The translations under genes and the position numbers were made by a program. From Paulownia fortunei (taxonomy: Eukaryota; Streptophyta; Magnoliopsida; Lamiales; Paulowniaceae): a DNA stretch of 64,000 nt. The notes under the pieces are model-generated. The model was given only the letters and a program-made list of their open reading frames with translations. It was not told the DNA's origin and ran no database searches. Positions within the stretch are counted from its first letter, which is position 1. Each line of letters opens with the position of its first letter. The DNA lies in contig CM033107.1 of NCBI GenBank assembly GCA_019321725.1, positions 16,793,445 to 16,857,444 on the forward strand, in the 5' to 3' direction. This document shows, piece after piece, positions 33,597 through 44,664 of the stretch.

Positions 33597-34136
33597 GAAG
33601 CTGTGGCACAAATTCGTCAACGAATGCAGACTGCCCAAGGCCGACAGAAAAGTTATGCTGATCAAAGAAGAAAATGTTGGAATTTGCAGTAGGAGATCAG
33701 GTATTTTTGAAGGTATCTCCAATGAAGGGAATTATGCAGTTTGGAAAGAAAGAAAAGCTAAGTCCTAGATATATTGGTCCATTTCTTATTATTGAATGAA
33801 TTGGGGATGTTGCTTATAAACTCGACCTACCTGGATCAATATCTCAAGTGCACAATGTATTTCATGTATCCATGTTGAGGAAATATATTGCGAATCCATC
33901 TCATATTCAGAAGAATGAACCTATAGAGCTGAAACAAGATTTGAGTTATGAATAAAAACCTATAGAGATTCTTTTACGAGAAGTAAAATAATTCAGAAAT
34001 AAAATAATCCCATCGGTTAAAGTATTATGGAGAAATCAAACAATAGAAGAAGCTACTTGGGAAAGGGAAGATGATATGAAAGTTAAGTATCTAAAACTCT
34101 TCCGGTAAGTAAATTTTGAGGATGAAATTTTTAATA
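33597..34136 (+). pseudogene. Element B integrase C-terminus and chromodomain (right of A3)
   Basis: Continues the frame broken at 24432: VAQIRQRMQTAQGRQKSYAD, one frameshift near 33670, then LEFAVGDQVFLKVSPMKG, LSPRYIGPFLIIE, HNVFHVSMLRKYIANPS and the chromodomain tail VKVLWRNQTIEEATWERED near 34020-34080. It ends in VNFEDEIF and a purine-rich tract AAGGAGGGGAAAA just before the LTR. Its join to the left half is proved by the A3 duplication. Confidence 0.9.
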
Positions 34137-34148
34137 AGGAGGGGAAAA

Positions 34149-37100
34149 TATAATACCCAAGCCTCACACTACTCACTTGGCTAATATGATTCATACACTA
34201 CATGCTACTTATATGCTTATTTGCATTAACATCTAAATCGAATCTTTTATAGCATTCTTAATCATTATGCCTCCAATGCTATCACTTGATGTTAATGGTT
34301 GAGATCCTACAACCTAATTAAGTAATTCTATATTTAGATAAGATAAAGAATAGATTGATCAATATAGTGGATATTCTTAGGTTATATGTTATAATTTTAG
34401 AAGTGTTAAAGGTGTCACTAGTAAGCTTATATGATTCAATTCAAATTGATCGAGGTGTTTTAAAGGTATACCTCCATAGATTAACATACTTGGGATATTG
34501 GACATGATATAATATGATTTAAGTATCATATTACAAGGTTCATATGTACATGTGATTTTAGAAAATGCAAACTAGACAATCATTTAAGAATCGAGTGTCA
34601 ATCGATTTAGAGACCGAATGAACGGTTAAGAAATTAGGGCAAACAATTATTACCCGATCATATGGAAATTAAAATAGGTTGTAAATAGCTAAATAAGTAA
34701 TGAGAAATACTATTTTAGGGCTGTATAAGATGTGAAAAATATCAGATTTGAACCACAACTTGACACCTCAACCTTGCCACCTCAAGCTTTGCCACCTCAA
34801 GCTTCCACCTCAACCTTTCTTCATTTCTATCCTTGAGCCATGACCAAAAAATATTTTTTGAGTTATTTCACTTCCAAAGCCTTCATATTGAATGTTAGAA
34901 ATTGCTCTCAAGTAATTCCAAGTAAAGAAAAAAAGTGAAGGAAGCAAAGGGAAGTAAGGAGGAGCAAGTTGAATCTAAAATTTGTGCATAGATGAGATTT
35001 AATTCATGTTTTTAATTTTTAAAGCTTCTATTATTGATTATAATCATGTTAGGATGTTGTTTGTTGTCTTATAATTCACAAAAGAAGGATTTTTAGGTGC
35101 AAAATCACAATAAAGGACAGAAATTGTATACTTACTGATTTTTGATATTTATGCTTTATATAGGTATAATAACTTGATTAAAACCTGTGTATTTAACCAT
35201 ATATGTGTTTATATATGAGTATAGGTGATTTATGTAAGTTTAGAAGGTTATAAATTGTAATATAGTGTGATAATTAAAGAAGTGCTCAAAACTGTCTTCT
35301 TTGAAATTCAGATTTTGTCCTATGTGAATGGTGCTGGTTTTACATCAATAAATCCAGTAGTTTTGGTAGTAATTTGACCTTTTTGTCTCCTTATATATTT
35401 TATCTAAGTTTGGTTAAAATTTTGGAGTGATTGAATATACTTAAGGGTTCCAAAACCATTAATGTCATGAAGTGTGCAAAACTGTCATGGTAGGAAAACA
35501 ATCTGTTTCAGTATGTCGTGAAGAGAGCTGAACTTGGGAAGCTATATCCATGATTTTTAGAAATTATATGATATGTTTACATTGATATACATGTTATCTA
35601 AGTGTGATAAAAATTGGGAGTGATTGGGTATGCTTAGGGATGTCAAAATTATCATGCAAATAAATTGGACAGCAAGAAAATATGAAAATGTGAATCTGCC
35701 CCATTTTATAACTTAGCATATTTCAACCTAGACATGTTGCTATTGAGTGGTAACAATTAGGTACATGATATTAGAGTTATATTACTTTAATTATATGATG
35801 TTTACATATATTTAGGATGAGAAAATAAGGCATTTGAGGGACTAGATTGGGTTTTAGTTTGTGAAAGCATGATTGTTACTAATGTTTAAGGTCTTAGTAT
35901 GATATTTTATCATTTCAACTTGCCAAATTGGGAATTGCGCTTGATGTTGGGTAATATTATAAGATATTTTACATCTAAGATTGGAGAGGAACAATAAACA
36001 AATCTAGACTAAGCCACCAACCAAGTGAAAGGTTAGTAAAGATTCATTCACAACTACAATGCATGAACATAGTATGTTTTGAAATATTTATACCTAATGT
36101 GTTGATGATATTAAATTTCACTGAGAGTTTTATGATTCTTGAAACATATTAAGAGCAAGATGACTTGAAATTCATAATTGAACATACCATTCATGAGCAT
36201 TTACATATGCATGCACATCATATGAGTATAGTAGAGGTTTTTGCATGCATGATATGATTTGAGATATGGTTTTCAAAAAGAAAATATTTTGGTTAGCCAC
36301 TACTAGTGTACCGAGGCATGCTTATATGATATTTTGGGGTGCCACGAGTGTTACTTCTTGGAGGATCACAGGGGTTGACAGGGGGTGTGCCTCTGGTGGT
36401 CACGAGAGGGTAGACCACTTGACTGTACCCTTATTGACTCTGCCAGTGGGAAGACTTCTAGAGGATCACAGGGGAAAATAGGGGGTGGACCTTTGGTGAT
36501 TCCAAGAGATGGCCCTTGGGTTGAGTCATTTGTTTATGGCCATGTGATTATTGATAGTATTCAGAGTTCTATCCGGTGCATAGTAGGTGGGCCAGGGCCT
36601 ATTAAATGAAGTAATTTTTAATGAAAAATCTTTGATTCATGAGTACTCAATTTGACACATTTATAGCATCATATCTTAGAGTTGAGTTGCATGAGATTTT
36701 ATATCATGCTCTTGTCATGCATGATTTTTACTTATTGAGCGTTAGCTCATGTAGTTCATGCATTGTAGGCGAACATGGTGAGACTTGAGACCTCTAGTTT
36801 ACTGGCTGGCAGTGGAGCTCCTACAGGCTTTCAAAGATTAATGTACTTAGATGACGACCTATTGGGCTATTTTGTGGGTTGTGTTTTTTATTTTACAGTT
36901 ATTGTATTATATTAGTGACTTTATCCTGTATATCACTTTCAAAACCACTTTGTAATAGAAAGTTTAGGTTTGTGATGGTTTTGATAGACTTGGTTAATAT
37001 TTAATAACTACATATGTATATACAGTGTGATAGGACTTTACTTTTATCAATGTTTTGTTGAACTGAGTAGAAAAAAAAAGTTATACACATGCATACATGC

Positions 37101-37163
37101 ACAAATTATGTTGCACAAGTTGTTTATATATATATTTATACATATTGTTGGGAGGTTGTGACA
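34149..37163 (+). repeat. Element B 3' LTR
   Basis: Starts TATAATACCCAAGCCTCACA after a polypurine tract; the expected TG has become TA. The right end is put at GGTTGTGACA (37163) by its CA terminus, without a second copy to confirm it. Shared blocks with the LTR pieces at 12444-14653, 50113-52225 and 57333-58855 identify the family. A G-rich region with a diverged tandem repeat (GGATCACAGGGG, about 36340-36530) lies in the last third. Confidence 0.8.
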
Positions 37164-37269
37164 CATGTTTCATAGTTTTATGTGATATAAGGACTTCTTC
37201 TAATTCCAATAACATGAAGTTAAGATAAAGATCGCCTTTTATTATTGTTTAATAAAAAATAGTCTATTA
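37164..37269. other. Short unassigned stretch after LTR B
   Basis: About 100 bp with no recognised feature. It may be the eroded 5' side of the LINE fragment or genomic flank of element B. Confidence 0.4.
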
Positions 37270-38661
37270 CAAAAGTATAATAGCGGCTACTAATTGGCTC
37301 AACGGGCACTACTTTAATAGTGTATAAGGTGCAGTCTATCATTCATAATAATTTAGCAAGTCTGATTGTTTCTATACCTTTTGATCGAGGGTCAAAGGAT
37401 AAGGCTTGATGGAAACTTTCTAAACAGGGGATTTTTTCGATAAAATCTGTTTAGGACTCAATTAGGAGTTTGGCTGAGCCACGCAAAATATTTTGAACAT
37501 AGTTGGAATATGGGAATCTCTCCTACTATGTTTTATTTATCGTCTTTTATATAATTGGCTCTAGATAGATACTATTACGCAGTAGCGAGGCTGTAAAATG
37601 GCCTCTAGGTGCCAATCTTGCCGTTAAGTGGAATCTTTTGATCACTTGTCCTTAATGAGCGATAGTGCTCGATTTGTTCAGACTTTCTTTAAGAATTTAT
37701 TCCATATTCAACACCTCTAGAAACTGGACATTACATCTTTAATTTCCTACTGGTTTCTCAAGGCTATGGAAAATTACATGTTCGAATGGTTGTTTCCCTT
37801 CTCACATTTTGGTATATTTGGTGTGAGCAGAATGATGCTAAATATAGATCCCACCATTTCAGTTAGCAGTGTATCATTGAGAGTATTATTTATTATCTGA
37901 ATTTGCTGAGCAAAGTTGTTGAAGCTGATTATGATATTTGGAAAGGGGATTATACTACACTGCATCAAATTAACATTTGGATTCCTATCCGATCGAAATC
38001 AAGAATGGTTAAAATGGTTTGTTAGCTTCATCCATCATGAGGTTGGTACTGATAGAGCTTCCAAAGGCAATTCAGGTCTTTTGGGGGTTGGCGGCATCTT
38101 TTGTGATGAAAAAGGTTAAGTTGTGTTCGTCTTTGCTAATTTTATTAGAGAGACGACCAACACCATTGCTGAGCTTCAGGATATGATTTATGGACTTAAG
38201 TTTTGTGTTTTTCAAAACGTTAGTGTCCAATGGATTTGGAAAGAAAATTGACTCACAAGTGGTTGTGTACTATTTGCAAGGGCTAACTTCCGAGCTATGG
38301 CACATTCAACATAAAATTGTTAAACTAAGATGCTTATTGTAGCATTTTAATGTTAAAATCACACATGTATTCCGTAAGGCTAATATAATGGTGGATTTCC
38401 TGGCTAATTTGGCATGTGAGCAGCAAACAGACTGCTTCTTTATGGTATAAGACATTCCCAAAGAACTTAGAGGAATTGTTATGATTGATAGAGTTTTTCC
38501 TAATTTTTGTTCTAGATTTATGTTGTAAAGGGAGTAAGTACTCCTTTTTTGTTGCTATAAAATATTCGTGTACTCCTTATTTGTTGAGTTTTATAAACTG
38601 ATAGGGGTCTTTGCTAAACCCTCTACCTAGTCATAGGAGGCTTTGATTAGAAATAAAAAAA
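37270..38661 (+). mobile_element. LINE (L1-like) 3' end, 5' truncated
   Basis: The first part recalls the zinc-binding RT C-terminus of plant LINEs (IFSIKSV*DSIR near 37435-37470, then ARFVQ-like and WLFPFSHFGIFG). It is followed by an RNase H-like domain at about 37990-38450: TDRASKGNSGLLGVGGIF (first acidic residue kept, next Gly to Arg), IAELQDMIYGLKF (Glu) and ITHVFRKANIMVDFLANLAC (Asp). Several stops and frame changes break it. A short 3' UTR ends in AAATAAAAAA at about 38650-38660, a poly-A-like tail. Such domains in plant L1 elements process the RNA template during target-primed reverse transcription. Confidence 0.7.
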
Positions 38662-38778
38662 CTAGTATCGTGACTCACCATAATCCAAGAAAGCTTGATA
38701 GTAAGCACCTTACACCTACGACCTCATTAGTCATCGGTACAAGTCACTCGGAGGGGAGTTGGGGAATCAACCAGCATT

Positions 38779-38786
38779 AGCCCAGC
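38779..38786. repeat. hAT target-site duplication, left copy
   Basis: AGCCCAGC stands immediately left of the TIR start and is repeated exactly at 39779-39786 on the right. Eight-base duplications are diagnostic for the hAT superfamily. Confidence 0.95.
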
Positions 38787-39778
38787 TAGACTTGACCATG
38801 GGCCGGGTCCGAACCCGTTGACCATGGTTCACGGGTTCGACCCATGAACCGGCCCGTGAGTCCACCAGCCGTTTACGGTTTTATCGAACCGGAAACCGCC
38901 GGGTTGGACTCGGCGGTTTTTTAATTTTTTAATTTTTTAACAAAAAGTGTATAAAGTGTGAGATAGAGGTTTTGAACCCATGACCTCCAAGTTATTAACA
39001 GAACACTCTAACCAATTGAGCTAATAGATCATATATTTATAATTTTGAATAAGTGCATAAATAAGTCTCATAATTTATTTTTTTTATTTTTTTTCCCTCA
39101 AATTGTTTGTCTTGTTTCAGAAAATCAATATAATTAGTGTTGTGCCCCTCTTTAAATTTAATTAATTAGTTGCAACAAGTTATAAATCAAGTCTTATATT
39201 TAAACATTATATATTTCATCTTAATAATAAGTAAAGTTTTGAAAATTATCTAATGATGCTACTTTACAATTATCTTAATAATAAGTAAATGATACTACTT
39301 TATAATATCTAATGTTTATTTCTCAATTTCTCATTTAGTATTATTAAATTATTGTAATGTTGCATCGATTTTATATGATAATATTAACTCCAAAAACTAA
39401 AATTTAGTAAATTGTGCTTTGTCAATGCAGTGTAAATGAAAAAATTATTTTTTAGAAATTTCATAAATTAATTTAGTCACTTTTATTTTTGACCATATGT
39501 TTAAATTTTAGCTATTTTTTTTCAAATTTAAGTTAAATTTTTTCATTAAGTTCAAAAATTAACAATATTTTTTACAAATTTAAGTTCAATTTTTTTAAAA
39601 AAATAAAATAAAATATAAGGGTTGGAACCGGAATCGGAACAGTCGGTTAACTGGAACTGGAACCGTAACCGGACCGGTGGTTCTGGAACCCGGACCGTAA
39701 CCGGCCTTGACGGTTAAGGTTAAGGGTTGGAATTTTCTTGAACCGTAACCGGCGGTTCCTGAACCGTGGTCAGGTCTA
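38787..39778. mobile_element. Non-autonomous hAT element (MITE-like, 992 bp)
   Basis: Terminal inverted repeats: TAGACTTGACCATGG on the left, and on the right (reverse complement) TAGACCTGACCACGG, 13 of 15 identical. A perfect 8-bp duplication AGCCCAGC flanks it. Both ends are rich in CCGG/GGTT-type phrases (AACCGG, CGGTT, GAACC) that form many short inverted matches, the usual place for transposase binding. The middle is AT-rich with no transposase, so movement would need a hAT transposase in trans. It sits in the copia LTR of G. A tRNA-like sequence lies inside it. Confidence 0.9.
38957..39030 (-). pseudogene. tRNA-Ile(AAU)-like sequence inside the hAT element
   Basis: On the minus strand, 74 bases read like a tRNA in the right order: TATTAGCTCAATTGGTTAGAG (D arm with box A), a loop TTAATAA with anticodon AAT, the variable AGGTC, and GGGTTCAAAACC (box B and T arm). 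The order and wording match plant nuclear tRNA-Ile(AAU). Mispairs in the acceptor, anticodon and T stems make a working tRNA unlikely. In tRNA sense it is followed by about 20 bases and then an A-rich run (AAAAAATTAAAAAATTAAAAA), so a tRNA-derived retrosequence is possible. Confidence 0.65.
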
Positions 39779-39786
39779 AGCCCAGC
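39779..39786. repeat. hAT target-site duplication, right copy
   Basis: AGCCCAGC, identical to 38779-38786, follows the right terminal inverted repeat directly. Confidence 0.95.
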
Positions 39787-40466
39787 CATCCAACCCTGAC
39801 CAAGGATTTCTAAGTCAAGTATAGTAGAACATATAGGAGATTCACCTATTTATGGAGATATATGATGGATCCTTTGTTTTTCACTTATTAACGTCCACAA
39901 ACAAAAATGTTACACTCAACGTAAGCCTCTTGTGATTGTTATGCAATGGAAAATTACATCAAAATGTAAGATATCATGCACAAGGTTACCATGGTATGTC
40001 AAGTCCATGGACTAATTCTTGCATTATCGTAATAAAAAAAATTCTTATTTGACAATAAATTTCCACTTAGGAAGTTTCAGGTTCGATAGTTTCATATACT
40101 TGCTCCCTAACAAGCACCTGCATACATACACTAGTGTCTCTACACCAATGCTATTGCAATGAGGCATCCTAATTATAACCCTGCATCATTTACACAAGTC
40201 TCAATAGGATCATTGATGTCCCATCTCAATGATAGTTAACTTGAAATATTTTAAGACCACAACCATAGAGGCATATTCTATAATCGCCATCTTATACGCA
40301 ACCATGCCTGATAGCTAAGTATGGTTTAGGGACTTTATCTAATTCTTATAATGTTGTATTTAACATGAAGATTGCCATTTTATGACATTAATATGAATAA
40401 GATTGATTCTACACGAGCACAAAGACATCCAAAGTAATTGGGTTGTAGGGTACTCCTTCAAATACT

Positions 40467-41178
40467 ATCTTAGGGGTTAATTCAATAGGTTTGCTATATT
40501 TTCTGTTGAGGCAACTCATTCCACTTTGACGATGCCTTAATAAATGATCATGGTATCGGCTATTTATATTTTCTTGAATCTTTGAATAAGACCTTGGCTT
40601 CTTTGCTCTCATAATAGCCCCATTGTTATCGGAGTACTCCGATACTTGATCAACAATAGTCAGGACTATATCCAACACTCGGATGAAGTTCCACATGCAA
40701 ATAGTATTTTTTGCAACTTTCTTTTGATGTATTCAACCTTAGTAGTGGAATAAATGGTTGTTTCAAGCTTGGAATTCTTTCCGGCTAACCCTCCCACCGA
40801 TTAGGATAAACACGAATTTCGACAGACTTCGAGTCATCTACATTGGACTATAAGCTAGATGAAGCATTCTAGATTTAGTTCTCCATAACCATACTCCAAA
40901 AAAACATCCTTAATGCTTTGTAAGTACTTAATCATCTCTATGACTTTCAAGTGCTCTTTGCCTAGATAGTACTGATATATGCTCATGACACTCACAACTT
41001 CAATGATATCACATATTATACATAGATTTACATATATTATGCTTCCTATCAAGGATGTATAAAGTATGTGAGTCAAGTCTTTGGGGACATAAACTTCAAA
41101 AGAGAAATCCATTAACTCATAGGTAAGAATCTCCTCTTGAATACTTCCATGCTTAACCTTTTTAGCATTTATGTACAT
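40467..41178 (-). pseudogene. Element G RNase H, broken
   Basis: The minus strand at 40855-41178 gives TSLIGSIIYVNLCIICDI, YQYYLGKEHLKVIEMIKYL and VFLEYGYGELNLE, the RT-RNase H connection of Ty1/copia. At 40480-40696 it gives MWNFIRVLDIVLTIVD, then YSDNNGAIMRAKKPRS, the copia motif with the catalytic Asp (YxDNxxAI). The pieces lie in one sense with stops between about 40700 and 40850. The enzyme degrades the RNA strand of the hybrid; this copy is dead. Confidence 0.8.
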
Positions 41179-41835
41179 GGATTTGGAATTGTCCGAGCAT
41201 CCTCTTATATCTCAGTAGATCTAGATTAACTTCTATGATGCTATTCCTAAATCCTTTATAGAGAACTTAGTAGACGACAAGTCTCAACTGATTGCAACAT
41301 TCCTATATTATCCCTACGAGTAGAATGTCATGAATGTAAAACACAACAAACTTCCTATGCTCCCAATAACTTTTTTGTACACACTTGGTTTATCCATATT
41401 TCTAAGGGAATCAAATAATTTGATTACCCCAGCAAATCAAACGTTTTACCTTCAAAAAGTATATTTTGAGTCCAAAAGTGGACTTCTAAAGCTTGTAAAA
41501 CTTTTGTTTACTTTTGTGGGATATAAAGACTTCAGGTTGCTTTAATAGTTCTCTTTCCCAATACCTTTATTGAGGAAGGCTGCATTCACATCTCTATAAT
41601 ATCTCATAGTTGCAATATGCAGATATGGTCAACAAGATATGAGTGGACTTTAGCATCGCATCTGGTAAAAGTTTTCTTCAACAATCAACACCTTGACTTT
41701 GAGCATAACCTTTCACTACTAGTCATGCCTTATAGTCACCACCTTCCCATGTTCTCCTATTTTATGTTTTTAGATCCAATTACAGCCAATGGGAACCCTT
41801 CCCATAAGTAGGCCCACAAATTTCAATACCTTGTA
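41179..41835 (-). pseudogene. Element G reverse transcriptase, heavily broken
   Basis: Near 41690-41830 the minus strand reads PIGCNW, then YKA*LVVKGYAQSQGVDC and MLKSTHILLTISAYCNYEI: the copia RT start (PIGCKWIFK, YKARLVAKGYxQ, FSPVxxLxSIRxLL). Downstream phrases for VNAAFLN and KQPEVFI, near 41560-41600, follow in shifted frames. The catalytic YVDD box near 41310 is eroded. It is recognised by order rather than by an intact domain. Confidence 0.7.
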
Positions 41836-42581
41836 GGAGTACATCGAGTCCTTTTAGATTGTTTGGCCTTTCTCCATCTTCCCAAATTTGATTTCATACA
41901 TCACTACTCCATTTCTTGCATCAACATCGAAAGGGAGATCCTACTTGTTGCTTTTTAGCAAGATGCCCTTACCTTATAGGCAACCTCGAGATCCTTTCAT
42001 ATATTCTTTAGAGGTTGTGTACAAGAAATTAGTATTCGGTTCATGAACCATTACCTCTTGTGGAACAAATTGTGGTTCTTGAACTTTTTCAAGTCTTATG
42101 ATCTTGCCATTTTTATCCAATGGAAACTTCTTCTTATCAAGAAGGTGGCACTCCTCAAAACAAACATCATTTGTTCCGAGGGGTCACAGAAATGGTATTT
42201 GATGGATTCCTTTGGATACCCCATAAGTTTACATAAGTTGGATCTCACATCCAACTTATCTCCCACCAACTACTTCAAGGAAGCTGAATAGCCTATACCC
42301 TAAGGTATTTATACGAAGGGTATTTACTATCCCATATCTTATATGATGTTTTGGGCACCCACTTACATGATATTCTTACTAAAAAAATGTCATTGATTCT
42401 AGGGCGTATTCCTAAAATGAAGGAGAAAATCCAGTCAAACTCACATAGATTCACTTAGAGATAATCATATTCTCCTTTAGATAATCATAGAATTCATTAT
42501 AATAGTATCTGCTTGCTTGATGCATCAATGGATTCAATATATTGGGTAGCTTAATTCTTCACTTCAAATCCAAATTCTTTA
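41836..42581 (-). pseudogene. Element G integrase C-terminal part, broken
   Basis: Minus strand: KEFGFEVKN near the H junction, a region matching SFWGYALETA near 42420, then DKLDVRSNLCKLMGYPKE (about 42205-42260), YHFCDPSEQMMFVLRSATFL and a KFKNHN linker. This is the copia integrase tail, whose standard wording is GYPKxTKGYxFYxPxxxKVFVSRxxxF. It runs toward RT at its left. The core with the DDE residues is missing because H inserted at 42582. Confidence 0.75.
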
Positions 42582-44647
42582 TGTTAGAGTAAGCTCGGCG
42601 AGCCAATTAGATTGGCCATCTTTATACCCTTATAAAAATAATCTTCTTTATATTAATATCAAATAATGGAAATATTCATATTAAATTCATGCTATTAGAA
42701 TTAAATGAAGTCCCTAGATCACATATGGCGATGGGGGATGATCACTCATTGGATGACGATCATGGAATATGCCTCTATAGCCGTGGTCTTAAAATTATTC
42801 CTTGTCAAGGGCTTCTTGAGACAGGATAGTTACTAGCCCATTAAGACTTCTGCATATGATGCATGCTCGTAAGGTGATTGCCATATTCTATTGACATCGG
42901 TGTTCTGACACTAGTGCATATATGCGGAGGCTTATTAGAAGAAAAGTGCACTAAATTACCCCACCAGAAATTTCCAAGAAAATGTAATTGTCGAATGGAA
43001 AGTTTCAAATCATTACGATATTGCATGATATCATCCTTTGACTTTAGGCACCATTGTATTCTCATACTCGATATAGTGTATAATGATTTATCATCTAATT
43101 GTGCGATAATTAGAAAAGAGATATTTTGGGTGTATCATCCTAGTTTATGGAGATTAATGAGAGACCACAAGGGGTTTATCACCTATCTAGTATAATAGGT
43201 GATTTTCCTATGATTTCTACTATACTTGATTCTGAAATCTATGGCCATAGTTGTAATGAGTAATTAGGAAATAGGTTTCCTAATTTGCATCAATAAATCT
43301 AGATACTTGGAATGGTTTCATACAATTAAGTTATTATAGTTCGACTAATAATTGCACCCTAGGTTTTCATGGCATGTTGCTAGACGTAAATCATGATTGG
43401 TAAGGTTCTTGGAATTATTGAGTTAATTCCAAGATAATTAATTAATTTGATTAATTAATTAAGAATAATTAAAGCTTTAATTATTAGATAAAATCACAAG
43501 AGTTGTTAGCCCAATACTAGCGTATGGGTGAACCTAAGGGGTCATACACAAACTTGGAGAAGCTCATTTCTTACCTTAATTATTTTGATTAATTAGATAG
43601 GGATTTGATTGATTCAAGTGTTGAATTAATTCAATTAATTAATTAGATTAATTAGTTGTCCTAATTAGATTAGGTGGCCCATCATGGAACAAGTAATCAA
43701 ATATTTGAAATAATTAACTATTATGGGCCTGTATAATTTATTAAATGATTTAATTTAGTTGATTGCATCAATTAAATTAGATCTAATTAATATTGAATCA
43801 AAGCCCAATGGGTTTTGGGCTTATAGAAAGCCTATTAGAAATTTAATTAAGATATAAATTCCAAGAATGACTAGGAAATCAAGTCTTGAATTTTAATTGA
43901 AACGTACACATATGTCTTTAACTTGGAATCACAGAGTTGCCATATGTCTTTAATTTGGAATTAAAGACTTATGATATTAATCCAACTTGGACTTGGAAAT
44001 GGATCAAAGTCTTACCTCTTGGAATCCAAGTTGGACTTGGCAAGTATCCCACTTGAAGGAAACTATGGGAGCTATTTAAAGCCCCATAAGGGCAAACATT
44101 ACAAGCTTAATACTAGTGAACTTTTGGCCCTCTCCTACACAGACATAAGAAAATTGTTTCTTACTTTTCTCCTAGTCTTTTGATCAATTCTTCTTTTACC
44201 CTAATCGAGTTAAGAATTGATCAAACACCCAAAATAAATAGAGATATATTTTAATTCCATAAACCCATACAAACATCTTAGGTAGGAATCATCGAATATA
44301 AGCTTACTAGCATATATAAGCTTTATTACTAGTGGACATTCGAGGTGTGGATACATACTTAGAGGATTAACATTTGGTGGTCTTGGTGAATTCAACCTTT
44401 GTATAGAGTTTTGAATTTGAAAAGTTTGTGAGAGCTAAAGACTTGAGTTGTTTCAACATCATTTTCATGAAATGAAAACTTTAGGTATAATCTTAATAAA
44501 GCTTGAAATTTCTTTTTGGGTATCATTTTATTTTAATGCATAATTGATCAATCGCATCGAACCCAGGACACCTAAATTATGTATGTGATGTATGTTTTAA
44601 ATTTTTTTCCACTGCATTTGGGGTCTTGTGGTTTTGTGAACCCTGTA
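42582..44647 (+). repeat. Element H 5' LTR
   Basis: Starts TGTTAGAGTAAGCTCGG and runs 2066 bp to CCCTGTA, just before a primer site; the final CA has become TA. It shares the start with the LTRs at 47931 and 58987, and blocks such as GAAGTCCCTAGATCACATATGG. The region 43430-43830 is dominated by AATTAATT phrases, matched by a similar AATTAATT-rich part of the LTR at 48590-48960. Confidence 0.8.
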
Positions 44648-44649
44648 GT

Positions 44650-44664
44650 TGTATTAGAGCCTAC
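44650..44664 (+). other. Element H primer-binding site (tRNA-iMet type)
   Basis: TGTATTAGAGCCTAC follows the LTR end by two bases. It differs from the usual copia site TGGTATCAGAGCC at two positions, G-to-T and C-to-T. Confidence 0.75.

Larger units (their letters stand above)
23628..37163 (+). mobile_element. Ty3/gypsy chromovirus B (Tekay-like), 5' truncated, interrupted by A3
   Basis: Plus-strand remains: RNase H joined by deletion to integrase core (23628-24432), a 9.2-kb insertion (A3), integrase C-terminus and chromodomain (33597-34136), a polypurine tract, and a 3-kb 3' LTR (34149-37163). The 5' LTR, gag, protease and RT are missing. The proteins and LTR start resemble element D (50113-58855), so B and D belong to one family, distinct from A. 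Confidence 0.85.
38662..40466 (-). repeat. Element G 3' LTR portion (split by the hAT element)
   Basis: Minus-strand wording around 40170-40410 parallels the H 5' LTR at 42600-42880: ATATTAATGTC, GAATTAGATAAAGTCCCTA, AATATGCCTCTATGG, GTGGTCTTAAAAT and GAGACTTG...ATGATGCA. The start is eroded (TGAAGGAGTACC against TGTTAGAGTAAG) and is placed near 40466. The LTR continues to about 39787, then past the hAT element into 38662-38786. Confidence 0.6.
38662..42581 (-). mobile_element. Ty1/copia element G, 5' truncated by H
   Basis: Minus-strand copia order, read leftward: integrase C-terminal part (42581-41836), RT (41835-41179), RNase H (41178-40467), then a 3' LTR portion (40466-38662) that carries a hAT element. 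Its right edge is cut at 42582 by the terminal TG of element H, which lies in the opposite orientation. G and H proteins and LTRs are alike, so they are related copies. Confidence 0.75.

Noticed and set aside
36266..36609. Open frames of 71-74 residues in a GC-richer stretch
   Set aside because: They are inside LTR B; the GC-rich repeat lowers stop frequency. No domain and no counterpart in element D.
38957..39030. Functional tRNA-Ile gene
   Set aside because: Acceptor, anticodon and T stems contain several mispairs, and the sequence lies within a hAT element; kept only as a tRNA-like pseudogene.
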